Positions 34,190 to 48,748 of a stretch of 64,000 nucleotides of DNA are shown piece after piece (within the stretch, counting starts at the first letter, position 1; each line of letters opens with the position of its first letter). Location: contig OZ023266.1 of assembly GCA_964006375.1 (NCBI GenBank), positions 157,482,792 through 157,546,791 on the forward strand. The letters run 5' to 3'. A model generated the notes under the pieces. That model saw only the letters and a program-made list of their open reading frames with translations. It was not told the origin of the DNA and searched no databases. The translations under genes were made by a program, and so were the position numbers. Source of the DNA: Tillus elongatus. Lineage: Eukaryota; Arthropoda; Insecta; Coleoptera; Cleridae.

Positions 34190-35219
34190 ATGCATATTAT
34201 AAGTGAATGACAGGCATTTTTTTAAAGTTAATAATATAATAGAAGCACAGTCCAATGAAGAGACAGGCTAAATCAAAATTAGTGTCAACTTGAACTTTCT
34301 GCTCAATAGTAATGGGTGACAATTTTGTTCTGACATTTATTTTCATGGCCAACATATTAATTTCAGAAATCTCATAAAACAGCGATTTTTCAAAAAATCG
34401 TCAATTATATTAAAAACTGTCACATTTAGATATAGGGATATAAACACAACTTGCCCCCTTTTTAGTCGGGCAGTCCAACGAAAATTAAAAAAACGGCTGT
34501 TTCTATTTAAAAAAAAGAATATATTCCATATTTTTGGATTCAAACTTTTGACGATTTTTAGAGTGGGTATTGTTCGACCGACAGCTCCTACATGTATGCA
34601 ACCCCTGCATACACCAATTCATTTAGGCGGATGTACAATTATATATTGGTCAAGTGTATTTTATCGCGGTCGTGTTTAAGTTTATGCAATAGGCAATTTA
34701 CTTAACAGCTTTGCGTGTTGATATAGTATACCTATGATTAAGTTAAAAGAACCCTTGTTTTGATATAGAAGACCGTTTTAAAGCAAACTTAAATAGCCAA
34801 ACTAACAGACCTTTTCTGATATTTGAAAAAAAAAAGAGTGAGTTGCTTGGCCTACCATTTTTTAATGTTGCTGGGTGGAGCAGGGTCAGTCTAGTATTTT
34901 AAACACCCCTTCATTCTAGCAACTATGGACAGAATGGTAACCTGACATTAAAAATGTAAAAGCAAGCTAACAATGAGGAATGATGGTAAAGCGGCTCTTG
35001 TTTAACACATTTGTACAATAAATTCGCAGATGTTCAGTTGAGAGCATTTACCCTTTCTCAATTAATAAGTTACACTGAAAAATAGATAGGTATCAACAAC
35101 AATTTGATAATATTTGTAAGCGTAACGATTTTAATTCAAAGGCTGTAATTGTTTTGGGCTAAGCATTTTTTTTTAAATAAGGTAATTGGGTAAAAGAAAG
35201 GTATTTTTGCTTCTAGCTT
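34190..35219. other. Intergenic stretch, no gene seen
   Basis: AT-rich, with no coding similarity and no clear terminal repeats. Confidence 0.45.
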
Positions 35220-37745
35220 TGTAACGATTATGTTCCGTTACTGCTTTGGTTATTCAAAATAAACCCGTAAGAGACTTAATTAAGAGCCGACAATCCAATA
35301 TCTGTAAGGCAATTCATGTTTTGATTTCAAAATTATTTTTATGAAAAGTCGCTAAATCTTCAAGCACCGTAAACCCCTTTACTGCATTTCCAATTCTTAC
35401 GTTAAAATTCATTATATGTTTGCCATGGAAAACTACCTCGCATTATTACTGAACAAATATTTCCAGGAACGAAACAAGCATTTAAAACATACGTTAGGAA
35501 TATTCGAGAACAAAATATTGTTTATCTGTAATGGCCCGGTGATGTCACCCAAGAAAGACGGTTGGAAGCGTTGCAGAGATTTGCCGGCAAAGCCACCGAT
35601 TGGAGGTCTCGTTTTATCTCATTCGAAGAATGGAGACTAGAAAGAGCTCGCGCACAGTCACCAACCGTCGCAGTAAGAATTTTTGCGTGCAGCGACCTAG
35701 CAGTTGCCAAACCTGACAAATTAGCAGGGACTCTCTGCTGAGCGTTCATAGAGTGAACACCCGTCAGTTTTCGGTGGCTATTTAATTCTCTTAAAACGGG
35801 GTTGTAATGTTCTTTCTGTTATCTGTACTACTTAATAATTATTGTCAGTGATTGTTCGGAGTAATTCAAGTGATTTTCGAGTTTAAATAAACATAGTATC
35901 CAGCACAAAAATGCGAGCTAACTTGTGGCTCTTTGTTTCGAATTGTTGATTCCTTGTCGTGATCAGAAAGAATTCCTGGTTATTATCGTACCTTAAGTCA
36001 ATTGGTAGTGAATTTTACCTAAGCAAATTCAAGTTATAATTGCGATTTGCAAAGTTTCCATCAAGCGAATTCGGAACATCGACGTAGGTGTCAAATAGTC
36101 TTGTAATATTGGAGCAGTAACATCCACCGGCCCAATAATCTCTGATGGGAAGTCCCAGTCGTTTTTCCCTAAGTTTTTCCGCTCTTATTGGAGCCAGGAA
36201 TCTGTGTCAGGCACTCATAATTGATCCCACCTGGAAAGCATCTTCACAGGGTCATCAACTAACCTAATACTGGAAGACTGGTGAGTCCAAACAAATCTTT
36301 TCTCTGAATCTGCAGAATTTTCATGCCGACATTTAACATCTGATGTTTTAATAACCTGAACTTTCAAAATCACGTAATCAAGTTTGAGCTTAAATAATGT
36401 CAGGGAGGTGCTGTCAGCACAACTATATATTTCCTGTTTGATCTCTAAGATTTTGTCACTTTGTAAACTTAAATACATAGTTTTTATTTTGTAATTTGTC
36501 TGTAAAATATCTAACCTATACATTATCTTTAATATCTCTTAGTTTTCATGATTAATATAGAAATTTCACGTAGGGAAAATAGATTTTCTTTCTTTGGAGC
36601 CTCACTCAAGAACTGGCCAGTTAGTTCACTAGAAAACCTAGTAATTGATTGACAGACGTCAAGTAATTTACCTAATCATTTGTGTTTGTTTTTGAGCGTT
36701 ACCCTAAGTAATTAACAGTAACATCTTAGTAATATGCAACTATCTTTATCCTATTGTTTTGGTGCATGTATATAAATAAATAATTTCTTGCTCTTGAGAT
36801 TCTTGCTACTTATCTTATTGTTATTTGTGTGCAATTAATGTTTATCTGAGATTTACCAACCATTTTTATTTCATTTTGCTTGCTATTACAAATTTAGTCT
36901 ATACGAATAAACTTATATATTTTGTTATATTAAAATATCTGTTTAATTGAAGAGAAACTCCTCCCCAACTTCTCCTTTCTTTTGGCATCAGCGCAAATAA
37001 TTATTCTTACTATTATCTAGATATCTAAATTTCTATGTAACCTAACACTAGTCTGGAGAGCCCACAAATATAGGACTCTGGGCAGTGGGAAGCAAACAAA
37101 GAAAGAGAACGTGAGTATCAAACTATATCCAGATCTGTCAGCCTCCTAAAAAGTGCTGCTAATCTTAATAAATTTGATAACCTGATAGATAGCTACTTTA
37201 GGGTAGGGTATTATAGGCAAATGTGACCTCACCATTGAGCAGATCTATATCCACCTGAGGTCAATCACAATATACCACGGTTATCTTGTACCTTAAGCTT
37301 TTTGTTTGAAGGGGGTAACATTTGCCACTGGTTAGTTGTAACTTTTACTTTCTTGGTCCATTCCTTTAACAACTTGGACATCTGAACTTCAAAGGCTTTG
37401 AAAAAAATAAAAGTGCCTTTTTTTTTCAGGGCGGGTTGAGATGGTGTGTAACGATTACGTTTCGTTACTGCTTTGGTTATTCAAAATAAACCCGTAAGAG
37501 ACTTAATTAAGAGCCGACAATCCAATATCTCTAAGGCAATTTAAGTTTTTTGTTTCAAGATTATTTTATGAAAAGTCGCCAATGTTTAACTATCCTAAAC
37601 CCCTTTACTGCATTTCCAATTTGTACGTTAAAATTCATTATATGTTTGCAATGGAAAATTACCTCGCATTATTACTGAACAAATATTTCCAAGAACAAAA
37701 TAAGCATTTAAACCATACGTTAGGCATATTCGAGAAGAATGTATG
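35220..37745 (+). mobile_element. Non-coding LTR retrotransposon (LTRs at 35220-36000 and 37447-~37745)
   Basis: Direct repeats begin TGTAACGATTATG (35220) and TGTAACGATTACG (37447) and stay ~90% alike for ~300 bases (CTTTGGTTATTCAAAATAAA, GAGACTTAATTAAGAGCCGA, ATGGAAAACTACCTCGCATT). The second stops matching at ~37745, so it is truncated. A purine-rich AGGGCGGGTTGAGATGG just before the second repeat looks like a polypurine tract. The 1.45-kb interior has no gag or pol. The left LTR end (near GTCA 36000) and the primer site (TGGTAGTGAA, 36003) are guesses. Confidence 0.6.
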
Positions 37746-38202
37746 TACCTTAAGCTTTTCTTTGAAGGAGGTAACAGTTTCTACCCTATCGATTTGTATA
37801 AATAATTTTGCATCAAACACCATTTATATGTGAATGATATGTTTACATATAAATATTAACAAACGGATAATAGACACATGTGGTCTTTTCTGTTACATAG
37901 CAACTTCAATATGAATAAGCCATTTTCTTGCAACCTGCCTGGATTATTTTTTTGTTTGTTTTAATTTTATACTTTATATTTTAATACTGTGAAATTTAAT
38001 TATTTTCTTGTCTGAGTAAAGTTATACACTAACTGAAAGTAATTCATAAAAATAAACAACCAACACCCAAAACATATATAACTCTTTTTACCAAGACTTT
38101 CATTTTCACAGCTATCTCTGAGCACTGCACCGTAATACCTTCCGAACCTACAATTCACAATTCCTAACAACATTCTCACTAGCTAAATCTTCCACGACAT
38201 AT
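37746..38202 (-). other. 3' flank / probable 3' UTR of the host gene
   Basis: It follows the stop codon of the terminal exon on the minus strand. No consensus AATAAA was found. Two ATTAAA variants (reverse complement TTTAAT, near 37966 and 37982) could serve for polyadenylation. No other feature is seen. Confidence 0.4.
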
Positions 38203-38552
38203 TCACACATCACTATCGGGATCTGTTTCACTGCACGGTTGTCCGAAGTTCCTGGTGATGCTCTCGCTCATCGACCGAATGTTGGCGAGATGTATATCGT
38301 TAGCTGTGGCTGCGGCCTGAGGCACTGAAAAATAATTGAGTCTGTCTAGGTCAGGTACTGCGTTCAGGTCGTCGTCGGTGCGATAACAGTTGTCATACTC
38401 CGAGTCATAGAGGGCGCTGAGTGAATCCAACGACATCATGGCGTCGGAATCGAAGATGCGTGACGAGGCTCTGGACGACATGCTGGTGTTGTCGTCCATG
38501 TCTGCCTCGTGGTTGTGGTCGTTGTAGGCGGAGTTGACGTCGCTCAGGGCAC
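38203..38552 (-). CDS. Host gene, terminal coding exon (C-terminus)
   Basis: The acceptor is TGTCCTCAG at 38553-38561. The exon opens with GT, completing a Gly codon split with the exon at 44404, and reads GALSDVNSAYNDHNHEADMD to the stop TGA at 38203-38205. The 116 residues are acidic and Ser-rich (MSSRASSRIFDSDAMMSL, YDSEYDNCYRTDDDL, SMSESITRNFGQPCSETDPD). They have no recognisable domain and are probably disordered. The ATG at 38562 lies in the intron and is not a start. The composition is typical of a phospho-regulated scaffold tail; that is inference. Confidence 0.88.
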
Positions 38553-38996
38553 CTGAGGACATTGTGAGTCATTTAATTACAGTTTGGTTTGTTGCAAATA
38601 TACAACACAAATCAGAAAACAAAGCAAATATATGTATCTTACTGTATCTACTATAGCTAATAAATAGTACTAATATTAATATTAATACATTTAACAATAT
38701 AGTGGTGTTCAAAAGGCACAAGCTTGACAATGCTGTTTTTCAGCTATACCTTGTTAAAAGCAAAATTTACAACAACAAAAAAAGTCAATATTTTAGAACA
38801 AAGACAAATAAATGTTAAGCAAGTACCAAGCTATTATGTGTCTTTTTAGAGTACACTTAATGGAATAACAAAATGTCTACCTGTATTAAAATAAGGAAAA
38901 ACAAAGTCTATTAACAAATAAAATAAAATATAGGTACAACACTTTTTTTTCAACTATTTCACACAGCATTTTCATACAGAGTAGCAAATTATATTG

Positions 38997-39174
38997 CAAG
39001 CCTTGGTTCTCGGCAGCTTGCTAATAGAAAACTGGTCTCCGAAGCACTGGTGGTCTGTAGACAAACGAAGGACTTAGTGAAAACGTCAGACACAAATCAG
39101 AGTCAATGGTCTCTTGGTAGGAGTCGTACTAGACTTCGCCCTATTATCGGGGTCCTAACAGGCCACTGTGTTCA
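38997..39174 (+). pseudogene. LINE ORF2 C-terminal fragment (region after RNase H)
   Basis: The frame LGSRQLANRKLVSEALVVCR continues to QWSLGRSRTRLRPIIGVLTG then HC and a stop at 39174. An LxRSxxRL...GxLTGHC segment is what follows RNase H in retrotransposons such as LINE R (20085-20130) and the fragment at 45332. It lies in a host intron. The match is short and from memory of the family pattern. Confidence 0.4.
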
Positions 39175-40599
39175 TAGATGATACCTTACATTGGTGGGTG
39201 TCGAGGGGTTATTATTTGCCAGGAATGCAGTGAGATGTAAAAAACATACTACCACTACCTGTGTTGATGTGGGGCTTTTGGGAGTCTTCGAGCAGAAATG
39301 TTCAAATCAAGTGGGGTCCATTCCAAGACCATCGGAACCTTTTTGCTAAGGTGAAGGAGATTGGGTAACGAAACCAAGGAGGGGTAAGGTATGGTTGCTG
39401 GATGCCGGGATACACAACAAGGGCCCCATGGAGCCTACTTGCTTAGTACTTGCCTGCTCACTACTACTACATAATATCCAGAACACAGAGCAATTTTGTA
39501 ACCATTTTTTTGCTTCTTCTTTCAGTACAATGTCATCAGCTTACAGCAGGCGACCAAATTATTAGTTGTACTATAGTTTTTCTCATTATTTGAGATTCAG
39601 CCGCTCTTAATGCACATACAAATTTATTTGTTGGGCTAATTGTTTTGATATTTGAGTCCTGGCAATACCATTTAATATCTTTTGCAGTGGCAACACTGAT
39701 TGGTGTCAGAGTTGTAGATCATTATCTGTCATTTTGCTGTGAAATGTTAAACATTGTATTTTAACGTTAAATTATTTTGAATAGTTATAGAGGTTTTATG
39801 TACTTTTTAAATCTAGGACTTATTTATATATTTCGCTGGTACATGTCAAAAATTGGAAAAACCAAAGATATTCTCTGACATAAGATCACAGAAATTTCTG
39901 CATTATTGAAACAATCAAATATTGTAATATGTATTGTTAGATGGTGGCCACAGTGCTGCAAAAATCAATAAATTGGAACTTGCACTATAGAGATTTTTTA
40001 GAAACTCATCGTGTAGAATAGCACGCTAATATGGTGTAGAAATAATGAAAAACATTCTGTTCAACAACTGTTCTTTTATATGATTATTCAATTACATGTG
40101 CTCAGTTATATCACTTCATTTTTACTTCTCGTTAATTTCAAAAGGTTATGAGCATAGAAGTTGTCTTCCGACAACAAAAAGATAGTTATAATTGTGAAAC
40201 ACCTGTAAGCAGGCTGCAATCAAAATCCTGTACAAGGGCAGATTTAGGGGGGGGGGGGGGTTGCAAGGGGGACGTGCCCTCCCCAGACGGTTAAAAGTAG
40301 ACAAAGAGCAAAGAGTTTAAAATGGCTTACAATTGGTATTTGGTTTTTGTGTGCTGTGGAGTTTGCATCACACCTTGTTTGAAAGATCATGGTTCTGATC
40401 TAAATTAGCATGATATGTCACTTATTGTTGTCATATCTTCAAGGTATGATATTGAAGTAAAAGCCTTGTAGACAGCGTCAGATTAAAATTTAACTTTATG
40501 AAGCAATATTATTAGACGAAGAAATGAGGCAGAAAGTAAGAAATGACAAGGATAGGAAAGAAGGTTTATTTTAATGTATTTTTACAACACACCACGAGG

Positions 40600-43500
40600 G
40601 TTTACAGCCTAAATACTATCGTACCGTGGGTGTCGACAAGGAGGAAAGAGGCAACTTGTTAATTCTGGACTTGAAGGGTTGGAGGTTCAGAGGAGAAGGA
40701 ACAACATGTGCCGGCAAGGAATTCCACAACTTGGAAGTCCTCGGGACAAAACAGCGGGCATAACAAGATGTTCTATATCTGGTGACCTGGACAGTACAAG
40801 GGTGCATTCGCTCTGTTCCCCTGGTAGATCTGTTGGGAGCAGCAGGTGGAGGAACTATGGAAGAAAGCTCCTCTGAGCAGTGCCCGTGTAGATATCTATA
40901 AAAGAGGGAGAGGTCACCAACGGTACGTCGGTGGGCAAGGGATGGCAGTCTTTGGGTGAGGGTAGCGTCACTGATGAGGCGTATAGCTCTCTTCTGAATG
41001 GAGTCCAGGATAGCGAGTGTAGAAGCGGCAGCGGCACCCCAGATGTGGGAGCAGTATTCGAGGTTTGGCCTCATTTGTGAAGTATATAAGGTATAGAGAT
41101 TAGCTGGTGAAAAGTATTTGCGAGCCCGGAAGAGGAAACCTAATTTCTTAGCAGCCGCTTCTGCAATTGATGTGACATGTTGGTGCCAATTGAGATTTAG
41201 ATCCACAGAAATGCCAACAAGTGAAAAGGACTCATTACTTTGAATAACTTGGTTGTTCATTGTGATGGGTCTAGGGCTGGTGTATCTCTTATGAGATAGA
41301 AAGCAAGACTGAGATTTGGTGGAGTTGAATTGTACAAGATTTCTACTTCCCCAGTCTAATATTTTTTGGAGATCCACAGAGACAGAACCCTCCATGAGTC
41401 TGCGATCCTCATCTAATTGGGCTAAAGAGACAGGCTTAGAATATTGTATATTTGAGTGGAGGGTGCTGTCGTCCGCGTAACTGTGAACTGGGTTGGATCT
41501 GCTAGAGAGGTCATTGATGTGGAGAAGAAACAAAGTAGGGGCTAAAGCTGAACCTTGAGGGACTCCTGCATTAACTGGATACAGTTTAGAGGAATGGCCA
41601 TCCCCGACAACAGAAATGCTCCGGTTGGAGAGGAAATTTGCTGTCCAGGTACAGAGTTTTGGTGGTAGGCCATAGGCCGGATGTTTATTAAGCAGCGCTG
41701 CATGCCAGACCTGGTTGAATGCTTTGTATATGTCTAGAGCGACAATCTGGGATTTACCGTGTAGTTCCATAGACTTGTTCCAAGAATGGGTGACAAAGGA
41801 AAGGAGGTCGGCAGTTGATCTGCACTGACGGAATCCATACTGCCTGTCGTGGATTAGACTGTGTTTTTCAAGAAATTTTAGTACTTTGGTGTTTATATAC
41901 TTTTCCATCATTTTAGAGACTACTGAAAGGAGAGAAATAGGCCTGTAGTTGCTAGGAAGCGCTTTGGATCCTTTCTTGGGGACGGGTTGTACTCAAGCAG
42001 TTTTCCAGTTACTAGGGAATATTCCTCTATTATAAGATGCCTGAAACAGACGAATCAGGACAGGAGCAAGTTCTGGTGCGCATTTTTTGAGAACTGGGAT
42101 CTCATTAAGGCCAGAGGCTTTCCTGGTATTAAGAGGATATAGCATCTTTCGTACCTTTTTAGTTTTGAAAATGATATCCGTCATTTTATGCGTGACATTG
42201 GGGACTGTTGGTGGTTGAACATTTGGAGGTGGGTGAGAGTAAAATTGCCGGCGAACAACGAGGCAAAAAGTTCAGGCTTGCTCAGGGCGGTAGAAACAAT
42301 TTTATCCCCTGAAACAAGAGGTGGGAACGTGCTCTTGCAGAAATTATTCCCAATAGATTTAGCAAGAGTCCAGAAGGGTTTGCTGCCGCTGGAGCTTAAG
42401 TGGACTTTGTTTTTGATGTGGTTATTTAACGAGTTTTTTGCCTCAGAAAAAATGCGCACATAGCGGTTTCTTGCGTCGTTAAATGCTTGACGGTTTTCTT
42501 GACTGGGATTGTGTAGAAGCTTTTTGTGGGCTTTGAGCTTTTCAAGTCTGGCCTTGTCACAGGATTTAGAGAACCAGGGCTTTTGAGTGGCTGCAGAGGT
42601 TTTCTGTGTACGTAGAATAAATAATTCCATGCCAGCTTGGATGATTTTGGTGACATTTTGTAAGATATCGGAGGGGTCAGGATGAGAGAAGTAGACAGAT
42701 GTCCATGAAAATGAGGAAATGTAATCTCGCATTTCGTCCCAGTTCGCAGAGTTGTAGAGCCAAACGATACGTGGGTCTGATGACTGTGTGACCTCGGGTT
42801 GCATTGCGCAGGAAGCAGTGACCATGCCGTGGTCTGAGCGACCAAGGGGGGACGGTGACTGATATCTTATAGCAGTCAGGATTTGTAGTAAGAAGGAGAT
42901 CCAAGGGATTTGAGCTGTGAGTTGGGATGCGAGGTAAGTAAGTAGGTTGCTGAACCATATTGGCTAAAGAATTGCTGACTGCAAAGGCCTGCGCTGCTCT
43001 TCCTTGTGGATCGGTTTTTGAAGATCCTAGCCATTCCTTATTATGGACATTGAAGTCACCAAGAATAGTGACATCGGAGGAAGGATATTCAGAAATCAGA
43101 TCGTCGGTTTTTTCAGAAAGGTAGTCAAAGAGCTGGACAAAGTTGTTGTCAGAAGGTGACCGGTAAATGCAACAGATGAATTTAGTTGCAGCCCTGAGAG
43201 AGAGTTTAATCCAAAGTATGTCTTTTCTTCCAGATTCTAAATTGGGGAGTCTGGTGCAGGGTAGATTGCTACGAACGTATGCACACACTCCTCCATGCAA
43301 TTTAAAGGAAGTAAGGAGCTCATACCCCGGGAAATTAAGGTGATTAGTGGCTGTTTTGGCACTGATTTGGGTTTCAGTAAGGAAGAGGAGTTGGGGCCTA
43401 TTAGTCTAGAGGAAATGGTGGACGGAGTTCAGGTTAGAATTTAGGCCACATATATTCGAGAAGGATATGTTAAATCTTGATGCCTGTGCCCCCTGCACAC

Positions 43501-43725
43501 CCCTCTCCCGGAGATCCGAATGGAGGGGTATTTTATCTCCGGAATCTTTTGTGCAAGGAGCTATCATAATTTTTGTTTATAAGGGAAACCGACTCATACA
43601 ACAGAACCGGAAACATCTGTTGGGACTTCACCGGATCCTTGATGTAAGGGGTGGTACCTCCTCGGGCGTGAAAAAAATCCTTTACTATCAGGTAAAGGAA
43701 AAGTCCACTACCACCTGCAAGGTGA
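40600..43725 (-). pseudogene. LINE J1: endonuclease-reverse transcriptase (jockey-like), three frame breaks
   Basis: Read from 43725 down: a 5' region, the endonuclease start (RFNISFSNICGLNSNLNSV, ~43470), HGGVCAYVRSNLPC, ILGDFNVHNKEW, then a frameshift near 42850. The linker (KPWFSKSCDKARLEKLKAHK) follows to a second break near 42185. The reverse transcriptase has ASYNRGIFPSNWKTA, a TGA, PVPKKGSKALPSNYRPISLL, GVPQGSALAP and catalytic HSYADDSTLH (near 41480). It ends KLPLSSLSTPTVR at 40616. A Lys-Ala-Phe-Asp motif reads KAFNQVW here. Two other copies are at 51555-54045 and 58250-58697. It is antisense-free: same strand as the host gene. Confidence 0.9.
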
Positions 43726-44403
43726 AGTAGGTTTAAAAATAACAACTAAATGATGAATGTATGTCATAGTCTTCTATAACATTTTCAAGCACAGTGTCCA
43801 AAGTGCAAAAACAACACAAAAGGGAGCGGAAATTATAGAGGTCGAAATGGAAGATTTATAAACACAATAATTTGCACATATTTGAGTTGAAATAGACAAC
43901 TTGATTAGATTAAATAACAAATCCTGTATCGTGCAAACAGCCTGTTCTGTTAAAAAAGATATAATCTAGTCAAGGCTATTGAATATATATTTTTGAAGTA
44001 AACACCAGTATAAACCTACTGAGATATGTATGTATTTTAAATAAAGTAGTTTTCCTTTTTGTGGTGATGAGAGCCACATTTGAGTGCTTTCAAAATTGTT
44101 GTATAAAGTACCATCAACTGATATATCTTCTGCATGTTTTCAAAAGTCAACTGTAACTGTAAACAATTTTTTTTAAAGGGGCATTTTTATTTGCGAACTC
44201 CATCTAACAAAAAATTGTTTTCTTATGATATTGTTTGCTGAAATAAATAGAAAAAATTAGGCTAAGAAGCAAGACATAAGGCACACCATTTAAAATAGGC
44301 TTTTAGCAATATGAGTATAAATTAAACCAACACAAAAACTAATTCCAGAAATCAGCTACTTATCTGATTTGTAGTAACATAAACAATTTTTCCTAACACT
44401 CAC

Positions 44404-44677
44404 CTTCAGCATCAGTGAGTCCAGTTTCATTTAACATGGATATGTTTTCTAATGCTGGATCGTCTGTTGTATACCCTGTCGATTCCCTGTCATTGAGAAG
44501 CGGTTCCGAAGCACCACCCTCTTCATCTTCACTCCATTCAGATTGGCTACCGCCACCGCCACAGTTCCCACCAGATGCCTCCACATTACACTGGTTGTCC
44601 ACAATAGAACTATTGTTCTCTATATTTCTCAGTTTCTCTTGCACTTTCTCTTCAAGCAGTCTTTTCACTTCCTCTTC
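44404..44677 (-). CDS. Host gene, internal exon (charged helix and acidic stretch)
   Basis: Acceptor TTAATTTAG at 44678-44686, donor GTGAGT at 44403. The exon starts in phase 0 with EEEVKRLLEEKVQEKLRNIE, continuing a charged helix from the preceding exon. Then come a Gly run (GGNCGGGGSQSEWSEDEEGG) and EPLLNDRESTGYTTDDPAL, followed by NISMLNETGLTDAE and one extra base that pairs with the next exon. Length and phase (274 bases, leaving 1) agree with both neighbours. Function unknown. Confidence 0.88.
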
Positions 44678-45331
44678 CTAAATTAACATCACAATGAAAG
44701 TAATATGATTCATAAAAAACGTGAGATGAGTTAAGAAACCAAATAACTGCTACACTGTGGTATAAAGCAGCAGTGAGTATTCATTTAAGCACTAAATAAA
44801 TGTTATGGTTGTATCTTTTGGTTGGTTGTTTAAATTTAGGTTATTAAACATCTCGTTGATTTCAAATTCTATACTAAATACAGACGTGGAGACTATATCT
44901 CTGGCTTCACAAATGTTCGCTTTCATTTCTGTAACCGGTTTCGCCGCTTGACAGCATCCTTCTCTCTGAGGATACTATCAAGCAGCACATTTCACTTCAC
45001 TGGTTGTATGAGAGAAATGTGTACGAAAGAATTTATATCCCTAAGGCCATAAAAAACCAAAGTTCCCTAAACCGAGCCCTGCGATTGATTAATAGCTCAT
45101 TGTTTGCACTGCTCCTTTGATATCTAAGATAATCCGAAACATAGTAGGTAAAGTTATAATGGGTTCTAAAAAGGATGTCCGGTAATTAAAATACAATACG
45201 CAGAAAATTTGCCTGGGATCCTCCCCCCCTTCACTGTATCAGTCTTTTACATAGGTTAGGTTAGTTTGTGAGTGGTCCATATCGGTCCCTCCACCGCGAC
45301 CATAAGGTCTATTGTGGCTCACGCCTAATGT

Positions 45332-46088
45332 CTATATTTCGCCCAACAAATCCAGCCTCCTACAGAGGTCGATAACCTTTGCGGGCGAAAGTTGATCCAG
45401 ATCCTCTGAAGCAAGCTTTACCTTGCCAAAGAGCAGGTGTCTAGTCCTATCCGCTGCCGGACAGGAACACAGCACGTGCTCTGCTGTTTCGTCATTCTCC
45501 ATACACAGCCGGCACTCGGTCTCCTGACCGATCCCAATACGGTGCATGTGATGCCGCAAGCGACAGTGTCCTGTATACAGGCCGACTAGAGTACTCAGTT
45601 GTTGTCTGTTCAACTCTAGAAGTTTCTTAGCCCTTGACTCAGACAGGCCATTTATGAAGGCCTTAGAGTGAGCTAATCCTGGAAGATTTTGCCAATATTG
45701 AATTGTCCTTCTATCTGTCCAGGTCTTTAAGGTGCGTTTTGCTGTGCAAGATGTTATTCCCAGCACCGGTTCTGGTCCGACAAAGTCACACTGGGCACCA
45801 CTCCTGGCAAGCGCGTCTGCCGCAACGTTGCCATCATGGTCCGAGTGACCCGGTATCCAGACCAGCGACACCTCATTACAGCTGCCCAATTCGTTAAGGG
45901 CAGATTTACAACTCCATACCGTCTTTGAATTGCACCGGTAGGAACCAAGAGCCTTTATTGCAGCTTGGCTATCTGCAAATATCTTTATCGATTTGTTTGT
46001 GCATAGGTCTTTTAAGCTTTCCCTTGCACACATCTCGATGGCATAAACTTCTGCCTGGTGTATGGTTGCGTCTTTTACATAACACATA
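45332..46088 (-). pseudogene. LINE fragment: RNase H and C-terminal domain
   Basis: From 46088 down: KDATIHQAEVYAIEMC, IFADSQAAIKAL, VSLVWIPGHSDHDGNVAADA (RNase H Asp/His motifs), FINGLSESRAKKLLELNRQQ, LYTGHCRLRHHMHRIGIG, the zinc-knuckle-like CRLCMENDETAEHVLCSC, and the stop at 45332. The open frame runs on past 46088 to 46147, but those residues come from the pogo terminal repeat, so the apparent 271-codon gene is a chimera. Its 5' part was cut off where pogo sequence starts. Confidence 0.85.
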
Positions 46089-47417
46089 AGGTAAGGTGGG
46101 GCAAGTGTGTCTACGGGGCAAGTGTGTCTACGGGGCAAGTGCGTCATCGGGGCAAGTGCCTCTATTTCATATTTTCACATACACTGCACAGCCATCTATG
46201 AACAGGGCATCTAACTAATATATTCTTACAGATTTTACCGGGTGGTGAGGTTCTGTTCTGTTTTTGTTGAGACGAGACACATGCGAAATATTATTGTTAT
46301 TTTAGATTGTGAAACGAGTTGGTAGTGTTTTCATAATCGACCAACATCTTCAAAATTATAGAAGTTTTTGAGGTGATTTTTTGTGAGTATATAGGTTTTT
46401 ACGTTATATTCATTGTTCTTAAAGTATTTTACTTCTTCTTTACATAAAATTATGTTTTTATGGTTAGACTGCGCTTGCCTCAGCCATTTTAATTGCCGGG
46501 GCAAGTAGAGTCTATTTCATTGGGACAAGTGCAGTTTGTAGAGCGCATTTGCCCCGTTAAAATTTTTAAAATAATAATCATGTTTTATTCATTTTAAGAC
46601 AAACAATGGTTCGGAATTACGTGCGAAAAAGCAATAGAGGGTCAGGATATTCTCAAGAGACACTTGCAATAGCAATAGACCTTGTCAAAACTGGTTCATT
46701 AACAACCTACAGAGCTAGCAGGATATACAAAATACCTAAAAATACTCTTGCTGATCATATCAAAGGGCGAAGAGGTAAATTAAGTTCAACCTATGGTAGG
46801 AGGACAGACTTAACTATTGAAGAAGAGACATCCCTAGCTGACTGTATTCGCTGTATGGAGAAATGGGGGCTCAGCCTCACGAGAAAAGAAATAATACAAA
46901 TCGTCGCCGGATAAGTCAGGCTAAACAATATAAAAAATCAGTTTAAAAATAGAATCCCTGGCGAAGACTGGTTTTTAAACTTTGACTTAATCTTTCCATA
47001 AAAAGTCCCCAGTGTCGAATTTGCCAGGAAAAAAAATGATGATCCTTTTTTAATATATGACTATTTCAATTTGCTTGAAAAGACAGTAAAAGAACTCGGA
47101 TTGGAGGATAAGCCATCTCAAATTTGGAATTTGGATGAGAGTAGCTTCTGTTCCGATCCTTCCAAAACAAAAATAGTTGGCCAGAGAGGCTTTCCGTCAA
47201 CTTGTACAACAAGTGGTCCTGGCAAACAAGGCACTACTGTTTTAAGGTGTTTTAGTGCAATTGGTGACAAAGCACCTCCGCTTATAATTTTTAAAGGCAA
47301 GAATGTGCGGGGACCAATGGGTAGCTCCACCTACTAGCGAATTCCCTAATACCACATATGCGGCAACTGCTAACAGGTGGATGGAGAGTGCTTTTTTCAA
47401 GAACTATTTTCATAGAA

Positions 47418-48748
<1,331 letters not shown>

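Larger units (their letters stand above)
38553..44403 (-). other. Intron between exons 44404-44677 and 38203-38552
   Basis: The donor is GAAG/GTGAGT at 44403 and the acceptor CCTCAG at 38553 (5.85 kb). It contains the LINE C-terminal fragment near 38997, a 14-base G run (40247-40260) and LINE J1 (40600-43725). The rest (38571-38990, 39240-40246 and 43740-44390) is AT-rich without a recognised feature. Confidence 0.8.

Noticed and set aside
38203..38562. Stand-alone gene starting at the ATG at 38562
   Set aside because: That ATG lies upstream of a good splice acceptor, and the exon phase joins exactly to 44404 (GAAG + GTGCC), so it is a terminal exon.
45332..46147. A single 271-codon gene on the minus strand
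   Set aside because: The N-terminal residues (46089-46147) are the GGGGCAAGTG direct repeats of the pogo end read in frame with a truncated LINE RNase H. It is a chance fusion of two elements.
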